A DNA stretch of 64,000 bases from Mucilaginibacter sp. (GTDB taxonomy: Bacteria > Bacteroidota > Bacteroidia > Sphingobacteriales > Sphingobacteriaceae): NCBI RefSeq assembly GCF_025362475.1, contig NZ_JANYGH010000058.1, forward strand, positions 62,001 through 126,000. The letters run 5' to 3'. A model generated the notes under the pieces. The model searched no databases. It was given only the letters and a program-made list of their open reading frames with translations, and was not told where the DNA came from. Positions 53,933 through 62,719 of the stretch are shown one piece after another (position 1 is the first letter of the stretch; every line of letters starts with the position of its first letter). Both the position numbers and the translations under genes were made by a program.

Positions 53933-54661
53933 ATGTCTCCATTTATTGCCGAGTTGCTTGGCACTATGTTACTTATACTTTTGGGCGATGGCGTAGTAGC
54001 CAACGTGGTATTAAAAGATACCAAGGGAAATAACAGCGGCTGGATAGTTATTACCACGGCCTGGGGGCTGGCCGTATTTGTTGGGGTTGTAGTCGCGGGG
54101 CCATATAGCGGCGCGCATCTTAACCCGGCGGTTACCATAGCATTGGCAATAGCCGGTAAATTTCCATGGGCAAATGTTCCGCTTTATATTGCTGCACAAT
54201 TTTTAGGAGCGATGATAGGCTCATTCCTGGTGTGGGCTATGTATTATGATCATTTTAAACGCACAAATGAGCCTGGTGCTATACTTGCTGTATTTTGTAC
54301 CGGTCCGGCGGTTCGTAACTATGTATCAAATATTACCAGCGAAATTATTGGCGCTTTTGTACTGCTGTTTACTATATTTTATATTTCGGGAGGCGAGATC
54401 ACCCCTACTAAAACGCCCGTGGGCCTCGGCTCTGTTGGCGCTATACCGGTAGCTTTATTGGTTTGGGTTATAGGTTTATCACTGGGCGGCACAACGGGTT
54501 ATGCTATTAACCCCTGCCGGGATCTGGGACCACGTTTTATGCATATGATATTACCTATCAAAAATAAAGGCACCAGCGACTGGGCCTACGCATGGATACC
54601 CGTTTTTGGCCCGATAGTAGGAGCATCTATAGCCGCGGGCTTATATTTACTGGTGAAGTAA
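53933..54661 (+). CDS. glpF: Glycerol facilitator (aquaglyceroporin)
   Basis: A 242-residue six-span MIP channel that lets glycerol cross the inner membrane. The first half-helix motif GAHLNPAVTIA is normal (N64-P65-A66). The second reads GYAINPCRDLGPR, with Cys195 replacing the usual Ala of NPA; the following Arg-Asp pair, with Asp typical of glycerol-conducting members, is kept. Spans 2 and 4 and the loops have normal length. It closes the glp operon, with a structured repeat and a terminator downstream. Confidence 0.93.
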   Translation: MSPFIAELLGTMLLILLGDGVVANVVLKDTKGNNSGWIVITTAWGLAVFVGVVVAGPYSGAHLNPAVTIALAIAGKFPWANVPLYIAAQFLGAMIGSFLVWAMYYDHFKRTNEPGAILAVFCTGPAVRNYVSNITSEIIGAFVLLFTIFYISGGEITPTKTPVGLGSVGAIPVALLVWVIGLSLGGTTGYAINPCRDLGPRFMHMILPIKNKGTSDWAYAWIPVFGPIVGASIAAGLYLLVK

Positions 54662-54729
54662 AATAATTGCCTACACTTTTTTAAATTGTTATTTGCCTGA
54701 CGAAGACTAATCAAAGTTAAAAAGTGGAC

Positions 54730-54787
54730 GTCGAGCCGAATTTATTTCGGCATCCCACAGGATATTCACGCCTGTCAGGTTTGCGAC
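54730..54787. repeat. Compact two-hairpin repeat closed by GTCG/CGAC
   Basis: GTCG (54730-54733) and CGAC (54784-54787) close a region with two internal hairpins: GCCGAA/TTCGGC (54735-54751) and ACAGG/CCTGT (54757-54775). The first hairpin resembles a repeat style common between genes in this group. It lies between the glpF stop and the terminator. Confidence 0.45.
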
Positions 54788-54789
54788 TT

Positions 54790-54830
54790 AAAGCGACATA
54801 AAAAAGCATTTATTTTTATGTCGCTTTTTT
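54790..54830 (+). terminator. Rho-independent terminator of the glp operon
   Basis: A perfect 15-bp stem (54790-54804 with 54813-54827, AAAGCGACAT...) with an 8-base loop, followed by more T. It lies 128 bases after glpF and 49 bases before the GH30 gene. Confidence 0.8.
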
Positions 54831-54878
54831 ATGTAAAAACGACATTTAAACTTTATTTTCATCCATTGAATAATCCGT

Positions 54879-56459
54879 ATGAAAAACCTCTTCCTTAAAT
54901 CAACACGCCTTTTCTTTTTCTTAAGTTTCCTGGCTACCAATGTAAAAGCCATCCAGGCGACCGACACCGTGTTCACTTTACATATCGATTTGAGCAAAAC
55001 GGCACAGACGATCGATAATTTCGGAGCTTCTGGTTGTTGGTTTTCTGAAGGGATTGGTAAGTATTGGCCCGCCGAAAAAAAAGAAACTATTGCCCGGCTG
55101 CTATTCAGCAAACAAAAAGATAAACAGGGAAACCCGGAAGGGATAGGCCTATCCGCCTGGAGGTTTAATATAGGAGCCGGCACTACCGAACAGGGCGACA
55201 GCAGCGGTATAAAGGATTTCAGAAAAAGGACAGAATGCTTTTTAAGTCCTGCCGGCAGTTATGATTGGAACAAACAGGCTGGTTACCAATTCTTCCTGAA
55301 AAAAGCGCATGACTATGGTGTTGAAACCCTGATCGCTTTTTCAAACAGCCCACCGGTTCAATTTACACGCAACGGCCTTGGATATAAAACAGAAAAGGAC
55401 TATACCAGTAATTTGCGGGCAGATGCGTATGATGCCTACGCGCAATTTTTAGCACAGGTAATTAAGCATTTTGATGGCGAGGGAATCCATTTCAACTATA
55501 TCAGCCCGGTTAACGAGCCGCAATGGGACTGGGCACATGCATATAAAGACGCTGACCAGGAAGGCTCTCCCTGGAAGAATGAAGATATTTATAAAGTTGT
55601 AGAAAAGCTAAACCAGGCCTTAAACAAAGAACAAATCAGCAGTAATATTTTAATTAGCGAAGCAGGCATGTTAAGCTCTTTATACTCGGGTACCGAAAAT
55701 CATTCAAGTCAGATTCAACATTTTTTTGACCCCAAAAGCCCGCTATCAGTCAACAAATTCAATCATGTGCCGGCAACCATTGCAGGCCATAGCTATTTTA
55801 CCGAAAACAATGATAAAGCCTTGCTTACTACCCGCAGCCGCCTGGCAGATACTGCCAGCAAATACAAGGTTAACTTTTGGCAATCTGAATACAGCATGCT
55901 GGCCGATGGTTATAAAGAAGGAGCAAAAGGCAAAATAAGCGCCATAGATTGTGCTTTATTTTTGGCTAAAGTGATACATACCGACCTGACAACAGCCAAC
56001 GCAACGGCCTGGCAGTTCTGGAACTCCTATGAGCCCGGCAATGCCGATTTTGATACCCGTTACTACCTTATCGCTTTAAATCCCAAACCCGATTTTAAAG
56101 ACGGGGAATTTACGGCCACCAAAAATTTATGGGCTTTAGGACATTACAGTCTATTTATCCGCCCCGGTATGCAACGGGTTGCCATCAATACTCCTGACAC
56201 AACAACAGGTAAGCATGATTTACTGATCTCTGCCTGGAAAGATAAAAACAATCAATTGGTAATTGTAGGCATTAATCATGGCACCAGGAATGCCCGGATC
56301 AGGCTCGCCTTAAAGGGCGACCGCATCAAATATAAAACAATTGTAACCTATTTAACAGACGGGGAGCAAGCTGATAATATGAAAGCATCGCCAGGCAAGA
56401 AATTTTCACCTGATGTTATCCTTCCAGCCCGTTCTATCTCTACATTAGTATTAAATTAA
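54879..56459 (+). CDS. Secreted GH30 family glycoside hydrolase
   Basis: A 526-residue exported hydrolase (signal peptide RLFFFLSFLATNVKA). The GH30 start QTIDNFGASGCWFSEGIG is followed by GIGLSAWRFNIGAG, the acid/base Glu in YISPVNEPQWDWA, and the nucleophile Glu in FWQSEYSMLAD. A C-terminal beta domain (HDLLISAWKDKNNQLVIVGI) completes the usual layout. The sequence around the active site resembles the endo-beta-1,6-galactanase or xylanase branches of the family, but the exact linkage is not decidable here. It stands alone after the glp terminator. Confidence 0.88.
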   Translation: MKNLFLKSTRLFFFLSFLATNVKAIQATDTVFTLHIDLSKTAQTIDNFGASGCWFSEGIGKYWPAEKKETIARLLFSKQKDKQGNPEGIGLSAWRFNIGAGTTEQGDSSGIKDFRKRTECFLSPAGSYDWNKQAGYQFFLKKAHDYGVETLIAFSNSPPVQFTRNGLGYKTEKDYTSNLRADAYDAYAQFLAQVIKHFDGEGIHFNYISPVNEPQWDWAHAYKDADQEGSPWKNEDIYKVVEKLNQALNKEQISSNILISEAGMLSSLYSGTENHSSQIQHFFDPKSPLSVNKFNHVPATIAGHSYFTENNDKALLTTRSRLADTASKYKVNFWQSEYSMLADGYKEGAKGKISAIDCALFLAKVIHTDLTTANATAWQFWNSYEPGNADFDTRYYLIALNPKPDFKDGEFTATKNLWALGHYSLFIRPGMQRVAINTPDTTTGKHDLLISAWKDKNNQLVIVGINHGTRNARIRLALKGDRIKYKTIVTYLTDGEQADNMKASPGKKFSPDVILPARSISTLVLN

Positions 56460-56487
56460 GGCTCAGGAGATAAGAATCAAATCATAA

Positions 56488-56938
56488 GAGGCTGTCTAAA
56501 AATAGATTGACTGCGCGTCAATTGCGAGTTGTAAAATTTCGCGAAACACTGAGGGGAGATGACGTTTTAAAAGGTTTGTCATCCTGAGTTGTAAAATTTC
56601 GTGAAACTCTAAAGGAGAAATAACGTAACAAAAATGGCTGTCATCCTGAGCCTGTCGAAGGATAGTGGGCAAAGGCCTCTCCGCGCGAGTCTTCGACAGG
56701 CTCAGACTGACAGGCCCACACGTCTCAAAATCCAATACGTCATGGGTAGGAACGAAGGATCTATTCGCCGGCTGTACAGGGCGAAGAAGCATGGCGAACA
56801 ACAGATCCTTCACTGCGTTCAGGATGACAAAAAGTTTTTTTTTGCAACAACGTCATGGGTTGGCACGAAGCAACGACGCGCAGATATGTACTTCATTAGA
56901 AGTATGAAAAAATTAATAAATCAAATTTAGACAGCCTC
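56488..56938. mobile_element. 451-bp MITE-like composite repeat with terminal inverted repeats
   Basis: Perfect 13-bp terminal inverted repeats GAGGCTGTCTAAA (56488-56500) and TTTAGACAGCCTC (56926-56938) bound a non-coding element. Inside are two direct repeats of GAGTTGTAAAATTTCG 60 bases apart (56526, 56586), a REP-like hairpin with perfect 15-bp arms (56646-56660 and 56691-56705), a second hairpin with GAAGGATCT and GGCGAA/AGATCCTTC parts (56753-56810), and an internal inverted pair TGCGCGTC/GACGCGCA. No transposase and no clear target duplication. The ends resemble insertion-sequence termini, so a non-autonomous element is likely. Confidence 0.65.
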
Positions 56939-56995
56939 CAAAACACATCTTTTTATTTCTTGATTCTTGATTCTTAACTCTTGATTCTCTTCCCC

Positions 56996-59365
56996 CTACT
57001 CGCTCCTTAAACTTTTTACAGGGTTGGTCATTGCTGCCTTAATGGCCTGGAAGCTTACAGTTAAAAGCGTTATTATGATGATAGATGAGCCTGCAATAAA
57101 AAACACCCCCACGCCCATGTTAATACGATAAACAAAGCCTTGCAGCCATTGGTTCATTCCCCACCATGCCAGGGGGAAAGCGATAACTACGGCGATACAC
57201 ACCAGCTTCAGGAAATCCTGGGTTAGCATAATGGTTATACTATTTACCGATGCGCCGATTACTTTACGGATGCCTATTTCTTTTTGCCGTTTTTGTGCCG
57301 TGAATGCTACCAATCCAAACAAACCAAGGCAGGAGATAAGAATAGCGAGGAAGGAGAAATATTTAGTTAAAGTTGAAACCCTTACTTCGGTTTCATATTG
57401 TTTTTGATAAGCCTGATCTAAAAAGCTATAAGTGAACGGGAAGCCCGGATTATAAGATTCATAAAGATGCTGTATCTGCCCGATGGTTTCTTTCTGCTGC
57501 GCTCCTTTAATCCTGATCATCATTTTAAAATATGGGCTGGCTCCCTGGGCAAGCAGTATAAACGATGGCCGTACCACTTCATGTAATGATTCAAAGTGAA
57601 AATCTTTTACCACCCCGATAACCTGGAAATTACCTCCTAAAACTTTAACAATTCTACCTATAGGATTTTGAAGATGCATAGCCTTTACAGCAGTTTCGTT
57701 TAATATAACCTTAGCGCCTTCGGTTCCATAGTTTTTTGAAAAAGCCCTGCCTGTGGCCATTTTCATGGCCATGGTTTCAATAAAATTATATCCGCCAAAA
57801 AAGCCTTCAAAATAAACATCTTTATTAGCTTCTTTGCCATCCCAGCTGAGGCCAGTAGTGCCAAAGTTGCGCCCTACAATATTATGCTGGGTAAAACTCG
57901 CATTTACAACGCCGGGAATTTTCTTTAATTCGGCAGCAAATACTTCCTCTGTACCGGCAAGTTTCCCTTCCGAATCAAACCTGATCATATTATCTTTATT
58001 ATAACCCGGCGTAGTATTTTGGATAAACTGAATCTGCCTGTAAACTACCAGTACTGCAACAATCAGCATCACCGAAAGTGTGAATTGAAAAACTACAAGG
58101 CCCTTACGCGCAACCAGCTCTGCAAAAGATGAGTTAAGCTTTCCTTTCAATATCGCTAAAGGGTTAAATTTTGATAAGTATAAAGCCGGGTAACTGCCCG
58201 AAACCAGGCCGGTAAACAGCGTGATGCCAATTAAGATTTTGATCAGCTGAAAATCGAAATTCAATTTAATTTCCTTCCCGGTTAACTGGTTAAACTGCGG
58301 CAGTAATAACCAGGCAATGATAATTGCGAGTATCATGGTAAATACAGCCATCAGCAATGATTCTGACAGGAATTGGATGATTAGCTGGCTCCGGGCCGCA
58401 CCTACCACCTTCTTAATCCCTACCTCCTTCATCCTGCCTGATGCCTTCGCTGTTGAAAGATTCATAAAATTGATACAGGCAATCAGCAGTATAAATATGG
58501 CTATAAGCGAAAACAGCTTAATATACTCATCCCTGCCGCCTACCCTTGCCCCATGATTAAAGGTGTTACGCAAATAATTCTCTGAAAACCGCATGGCAAA
58601 AGCCCGTCTTGTGGTATCGCCGCTATTCTTTGTGACCAGGTTGGTGATTTTTTTATTGAATGCATCCACATCTGTTCCTTTTTTCAGCATCACAAAATTA
58701 TGCGGACCGCCATTACTCCAGGTTTTAACCCAACCCTGCACATCGGCCAGGTAATCAAACGATAATACAAAATCAAATTGCTGGGAAGAATGTATCGGCA
58801 ATTTTTCAAACACACCCGAAACAGCAAACTCCTTATCGTGCTGAAATCTAATGGATTTACCTATCGCATTATCTACCGTATTAAAAAGCTTTTTTGCAAG
58901 CTCATCAGAAATAACTATATTGTTTTTAGCGGCAAGTACTTTCCCCCGTTCGCCCTGCAGCATTTTAAACGAAAAAATATTAAAATAGTCCTTACCTACA
59001 TACTGCCCTGTAGCCTTAATGTTTTTATCGCCTACGGTAAGGGTAAATTTTTGCCACCAATCTGCAGGGGCAACTGCTGCCGCATATTCAACATCCTCCG
59101 GAGCCTGAACCTTTAAAAGGTCACTAACAAGCCCCGATGATTCATCGGTAAGCGATTGGCTTCCGCCACCTATGCGGGTCTCCATCACCTGGTAAACCTG
59201 GTTATCATGTTCAAAAAACTTATCGTAGCTTAACTCATCATGCACCCATAAATAAATCAATAAAGTACAGGCCAATCCTGCAGAAAGACCCATCATATTC
59301 AGAAAAGTAAATTGCTTATCTTTTTTCAGGTTGCGAAACGCTATCTTTAAGTAGTTCTTTATCAT
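56996..59365 (-). CDS. MacB/FtsX-type ABC transporter permease
   Basis: A 789-residue inner-membrane protein, start taken at the ATG at 59365 (MIKNYLKIAFRNLKKDKQFTF) since the upstream extension is not family-like. It has the full ABC permease layout of the family: N-terminal span at about 20-40, MacB periplasmic domain, three spans near 285-400 (FSLIAIFILLIACINFMNLS), a second periplasmic domain, and three C-terminal spans ending VSFQAIKAAMTNPVKSLRSE. The RMKEVGIKKVVGA and RQKEIGIRKVIGA motifs are the two FtsX domains. No ATPase gene is next to it. A dyad at 59480 lies upstream. Confidence 0.9.
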   Translation of the reverse strand: MIKNYLKIAFRNLKKDKQFTFLNMMGLSAGLACTLLIYLWVHDELSYDKFFEHDNQVYQVMETRIGGGSQSLTDESSGLVSDLLKVQAPEDVEYAAAVAPADWWQKFTLTVGDKNIKATGQYVGKDYFNIFSFKMLQGERGKVLAAKNNIVISDELAKKLFNTVDNAIGKSIRFQHDKEFAVSGVFEKLPIHSSQQFDFVLSFDYLADVQGWVKTWSNGGPHNFVMLKKGTDVDAFNKKITNLVTKNSGDTTRRAFAMRFSENYLRNTFNHGARVGGRDEYIKLFSLIAIFILLIACINFMNLSTAKASGRMKEVGIKKVVGAARSQLIIQFLSESLLMAVFTMILAIIIAWLLLPQFNQLTGKEIKLNFDFQLIKILIGITLFTGLVSGSYPALYLSKFNPLAILKGKLNSSFAELVARKGLVVFQFTLSVMLIVAVLVVYRQIQFIQNTTPGYNKDNMIRFDSEGKLAGTEEVFAAELKKIPGVVNASFTQHNIVGRNFGTTGLSWDGKEANKDVYFEGFFGGYNFIETMAMKMATGRAFSKNYGTEGAKVILNETAVKAMHLQNPIGRIVKVLGGNFQVIGVVKDFHFESLHEVVRPSFILLAQGASPYFKMMIRIKGAQQKETIGQIQHLYESYNPGFPFTYSFLDQAYQKQYETEVRVSTLTKYFSFLAILISCLGLFGLVAFTAQKRQKEIGIRKVIGASVNSITIMLTQDFLKLVCIAVVIAFPLAWWGMNQWLQGFVYRINMGVGVFFIAGSSIIIITLLTVSFQAIKAAMTNPVKSLRSE

Positions 59366-59479
59366 GGCTTTAGGATTAATAATTACAGCGAACATCAACT
59401 ATAATTAAAAACCATGCCTCACATGTAAACATTTGATTATTAATAAATTAACATCAAAACCACATTTATCACTGTATCA

Positions 59480-59504
59480 AAAACGAACAGCATCCGTTCG
59501 TTTT
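59480..59504. promoter_or_regulatory. Perfect dyad, candidate repressor operator
   Basis: AAAACGAAC (59480-59488) and GTTCGTTTT (59496-59504) form a 9-bp perfect dyad with a 7-base spacer, in the divergent region between the permease gene (start 59365) and the gene at 59710. ACGAAC/GTTCGT half-sites of this spacing are typical of TetR-type operators controlling export genes. Confidence 0.5.
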
Positions 59505-59680
59505 CGTGAATGATAAATTCAGATAAAATTTACGTTTGCGGATATTGATATTTTTTAACTTTTATCGTGCTCTTAAGGCCCTGCAATATTTATGAATTAT
59601 TTTCACCGACATAATCCCCGCATTTACCGACAACTTTAAACCTTCTGCGGGGATTAACTTTCTCCGGATAGGCAATTGCC

Positions 59681-59688
59681 TATTTTTG
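59681..59688 (+). promoter_or_regulatory. -7 promoter element
   Basis: TATTTTTG matches TAnnTTTG, 22 bases before the ATG at 59710, directly after the palindrome GGCAATTGCC (59671-59680). This position argues for the ATG at 59710 over an in-frame TTG at 59686. Confidence 0.55.
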
Positions 59689-59709
59689 AATAACAATAAA
59701 GTCAAGAGT

Positions 59710-60093
59710 ATGAATATTTTATCAGGAACCATCACACAAAATACGGACCATAGCCTCAACACTACAGCTATTTTCGGCGAGATAAAAAGAACAGTACTTT
59801 CAAAAGATTTTAAAGGTGGCATCGTCAGAAATGTATTCGGCAATACCGAGTTGGATTTCACCCAGGCCGACCTTACAGGTGTAGCCACTCTTGATATTTC
59901 ACAGGCATTTGGCCAGGTAACCATAGCCATACCTATTGACTGGCGCGTTGAAACAGAAATTACGCACATTGCTTCGGAAATGGATGATGACCGGAGCTAT
60001 TTAATCCGCACAGCAAAGTCAAATAAAGTATTAGTTCTTAAAGGCCTATCCGTATTTGCAGCTGTAGAAATAGTGAATTTCCTGGAAGAATAA
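59710..60093 (+). CDS. LiaF-like (cell-wall-active antibiotic response) domain protein
   Basis: A 127-residue soluble protein without membrane segment. The repeating beta pattern (TTAIFGEIKRTVLSKDFKGG, NVFGNTELDFTQADLTGVAT, ISQAFGQVTIAIPIDWRVET) matches the C-terminal beta-helix domain of LiaF/YvqF proteins, without their membrane part. In Bacillus this domain takes part in the cell-envelope stress response; the role in Bacteroidota is not established. It has its own promoter and is divergent from the permease gene. Confidence 0.7.
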   Translation: MNILSGTITQNTDHSLNTTAIFGEIKRTVLSKDFKGGIVRNVFGNTELDFTQADLTGVATLDISQAFGQVTIAIPIDWRVETEITHIASEMDDDRSYLIRTAKSNKVLVLKGLSVFAAVEIVNFLEE

Positions 60094-60122
60094 CCTGCAC
60101 TTTACTAATTATAAATAAGTAA

Positions 60123-60223
60123 ATCGTCATTGCGAGGTACGAAGCAATCTCCAAGCTATACAGAGCGGCTCTACAAGGCCGATCTACCTGTGTAGAGATT
60201 GCTTCGTACCTCGCAATGACGAT
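60123..60223. repeat. REP-like hairpin repeat, family B, copy 2 (perfect 29-bp arms)
   Basis: A 29-base left arm (60123-60151, starting ATCGTCATTGCGAGGTACGA) is exactly repeated in reverse complement at 60195-60223, with a 43-base loop containing the AGAGCGG block also present in copy 1 (44554-44642). It follows the gene at 59710 and may also work as a terminator (CTTTTTCT follows). Confidence 0.85.
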
Positions 60224-60377
60224 CTTTTTCTCTATTTTTATACAGTCTCTAACAATCACGCCAACATTCTAATGTAAGTCGGGTTAAAACCCCTTTTACA
60301 ATTCTGCTTTCTGTAACAATTATTCTACCTGCAACCTGTTTCAGCCAAACCTCCCTCCTTTTTTATAAATTAGGTTC

Positions 60378-61940
60378 ATGAAACACATTAACCCAAATTT
60401 CAGTAATAGCATGTGGCGGAAAACAAGGCCATTTTTATTTGGCATGATGCTTTGCAGCGGCATCGCTAATGCACAATCAACAAATCCTATTATTAATAAT
60501 ATCATGACCGAGGAAACCAGCAACTCGCAGCTGGAAAAACTGGCGCATGAACTTTTTGATGGTATTGGCCCCCGTTTGGTAGGCACACCACAAATGAAAC
60601 AGGCCAATGATTGGGCCGTAGCCAAATATAAAAGCTGGGATATCCAGGCTCATAACGAAAAATGGGGCGAATGGCGCGGCTGGGAACGTGGAGTTTCGCA
60701 TATTGATATGATCTCTCCGCGGGTAAAATCATTGGAGGGCACCCAACTGGCCTGGAGCCCGGGCATGGGCAATAAAACCGTTACTGCCGAAGTAATTATT
60801 CTTGCTGACGTAACAGACTCTGTTGCTTTTCAACAATGGCTGCCAAAAGTAAAAGGTAAATTAGTGATGATTTCCATGTGCCAGCCAACCGGCAGGCCCG
60901 ATTATAACTGGACGGAATTTGCCACTAAGGAATCATTCGATAAAATGAAGGCAGCCCGCACCGCTCAAACCGATGCCTGGAAAAAACGGATCAGCAAAAC
61001 CGGTTTTACCAATAAAACATTGCCTGTTGCACTTGAAAATGCGGGTGCTGTAGGTATCATTACCAATAACTGGTCGGCAGGTTTTGGGGTTGATAAAATA
61101 TTTGGAGCCAACACCAAAATAGTACCTACAGTTGATATCGCGCTGGAAGATTATGGCATGCTTTATCGCCTAACCGAATCAGGCAACAGCCCAAAGATCA
61201 GCATTCATTGCGAATCAAAAGAACTGGGTGTGGTACCTACCTTTAATACCATTGCCGAAATAAAAGGAACCGAAAAACCCGATGAATATGTAATGCTTTC
61301 GGCACACTTTGACTCATGGGATGGTGGCACTGGCGCTACAGATAACGGCACAGGTACTCTTACCATGATGGAGGCTATGCGTTTACTTAAAAAATATTAT
61401 CCTCACCCAAAACGCACCATATTAGTAGGCCACTGGGGCAGCGAAGAAGAAGGATTGAATGGTTCACGGGCCTTTGTAGAGGATCACCCGGAGATAGTAA
61501 AAAACCTGCAGGCGCTGTTTAACCAGGATAACGGTACCGGCCGCGTTGTTAACTTAAGCGGACAAGGCTTTGTAGAAGCAAAAGATTATTTGGGCAGATG
61601 GCTTGCTGCCGTGCCCGATACACTTAAGAACAGAATCAAAACAACTTTCCCTGGCCAGCCGGGTGGTGGTGGGTCCGACTTTGCTTCATTTGTAGCAGTA
61701 GGCGCTCCTGGTTTTTCGTTAAGCTCGCTTAACTGGTCATATGGCTCATACACCTGGCATACCAACCGCGACACCTACGACAAAGTTGTATTTGATGACC
61801 TGCGGAACAACGCCATGGTGGCAGCTATTATGGCTTATATGGCCAGCGAGGATCCGGCTAAAACAACAAACACCAAAACTGAGGGGGTTAAATGGCCGGT
61901 TCAAACGATGTCAAACCGACACGGAGGATTGGATAAGTAA
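60378..61940 (+). CDS. Secreted M28 family metallopeptidase
   Basis: A 520-residue exported peptidase (hydrophobic signal FLFGMMLCSGIANAQ near residues 19-33). A PA-like insert precedes the M28 catalytic domain, which carries the zinc ligands in LSAHFDSWDGGTGATDNGTG (His and bridging Asp), WGSEEEGLNGSRAF (catalytic and ligand Glu) and HTNRDTYDKV (His). Length and arrangement fit carboxypeptidase Q-like aminopeptidases of Bacteroidota, which trim peptides in the periplasm. A strong terminator follows. Confidence 0.92.
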   Translation: MKHINPNFSNSMWRKTRPFLFGMMLCSGIANAQSTNPIINNIMTEETSNSQLEKLAHELFDGIGPRLVGTPQMKQANDWAVAKYKSWDIQAHNEKWGEWRGWERGVSHIDMISPRVKSLEGTQLAWSPGMGNKTVTAEVIILADVTDSVAFQQWLPKVKGKLVMISMCQPTGRPDYNWTEFATKESFDKMKAARTAQTDAWKKRISKTGFTNKTLPVALENAGAVGIITNNWSAGFGVDKIFGANTKIVPTVDIALEDYGMLYRLTESGNSPKISIHCESKELGVVPTFNTIAEIKGTEKPDEYVMLSAHFDSWDGGTGATDNGTGTLTMMEAMRLLKKYYPHPKRTILVGHWGSEEEGLNGSRAFVEDHPEIVKNLQALFNQDNGTGRVVNLSGQGFVEAKDYLGRWLAAVPDTLKNRIKTTFPGQPGGGGSDFASFVAVGAPGFSLSSLNWSYGSYTWHTNRDTYDKVVFDDLRNNAMVAAIMAYMASEDPAKTTNTKTEGVKWPVQTMSNRHGGLDK

Positions 61941-61962
61941 CACCTATTGCTTTGTATTTTTG

Positions 61963-61994
61963 AAAGCCTTTCAGCAAATACTGAAAGGCTTTTT
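61963..61994 (+). terminator. Rho-independent terminator
   Basis: AAAGCCTTTCAG (61963-61974) pairs exactly with 61981-61992, loop of 6, followed by TT, then GG. It lies 22 bases after the M28 stop. Confidence 0.85.
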
Positions 61995-62084
61995 GGTTTA
62001 TAAATATGCTGCCCGCAATCTATATTTAAACAAAACATTTTACGCTTTTGGCGCTTAATAGTTTATAAACCAATATCAAAAATC

Positions 62085-62609
62085 ATGAAACACGCATTCA
62101 TCTTCGGGACCACCATTTTCCTGAGTACACAACGCACGCTTACAGTAAATGATGACGACAAAAACACGGAGTTTTTAAAGATTTTATCTTTTTATAATGA
62201 AAGAAAAAACAATGAAAGCCTGGTGCTTAATATCGATGCAAACATCTCAACGTTAGACGGTCGTCCTTTAAGCATTGTAAGCAATACCGTTGCCGACAGG
62301 CCAGACATCCGTTTAGTGATCACCAAATCCCGTATTAAGGTGTACCAAACAGGCCAGGAAGAACCCGTACTTGATGTTTACCAGTTTGATGAACATGAAT
62401 ATGCCGGTTTATCAAGCCATATACTTAATGAAATACATGCCCAGAACCCAGATAGAGTGTTAACCATTAAAGGCAATTTTAAAGTTGGCAACACACATTT
62501 CCTGATAGAGAATGAGAAAATGTTTGTGGACACCAACGGATATGCCAATGGAGTAGTGAATGCACATCATGGTATTATACTTTCGCCTGCCAATCATGAT
62601 TTTAATTAG
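62085..62609 (+). CDS. Conserved-looking hypothetical protein
   Basis: A 174-residue soluble protein I do not recognise. There is no signal peptide: the first residues MKHAFIFGTTIFLSTQRTLT are weakly hydrophobic but lack a cleavage pattern. The middle is rich in Asp, Glu and Asn (NDDDKNTEF, NNESLVLNID) and the C-terminal half predicts beta structure (RVLTIKGNFKVGNTHFLIEN). It lies between the M28 gene and the converging GH92 gene, with terminators on both sides, so it is a single-gene unit. Confidence 0.7.
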   Translation: MKHAFIFGTTIFLSTQRTLTVNDDDKNTEFLKILSFYNERKNNESLVLNIDANISTLDGRPLSIVSNTVADRPDIRLVITKSRIKVYQTGQEEPVLDVYQFDEHEYAGLSSHILNEIHAQNPDRVLTIKGNFKVGNTHFLIENEKMFVDTNGYANGVVNAHHGIILSPANHDFN

Positions 62610-62617
62610 TCAATAAT

Positions 62618-62657
62618 AAAAACGAGCCTACACAAAATTGTATAGACTCGTTTTTTT
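62618..62657. terminator. Bidirectional terminator between convergent genes
   Basis: AAAAACGAG (62618-62626) and CTCGTTTTT (62647-62655) form the outer stem, extended inward by CTA/TAG and AC/GT pairs with two mismatches. T-runs lie on both strands. It serves the gene at 62085 and the GH92 gene ending at 62720. Confidence 0.8.
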
Positions 62658-62719
62658 GTTTTAAGCAGTTAATCCCGTAAAATTAAAGCCGGTGATTGAA
62701 CGCCTTTTGCCTTCAGCAT

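Noticed and set aside
56634..56930. Reading frames of 80-105 codons inside the 56.5-56.9 kb repeat region
   Set aside because: They fall entirely in inverted and REP-like repeats and translate to repeat-derived sequence on both strands.
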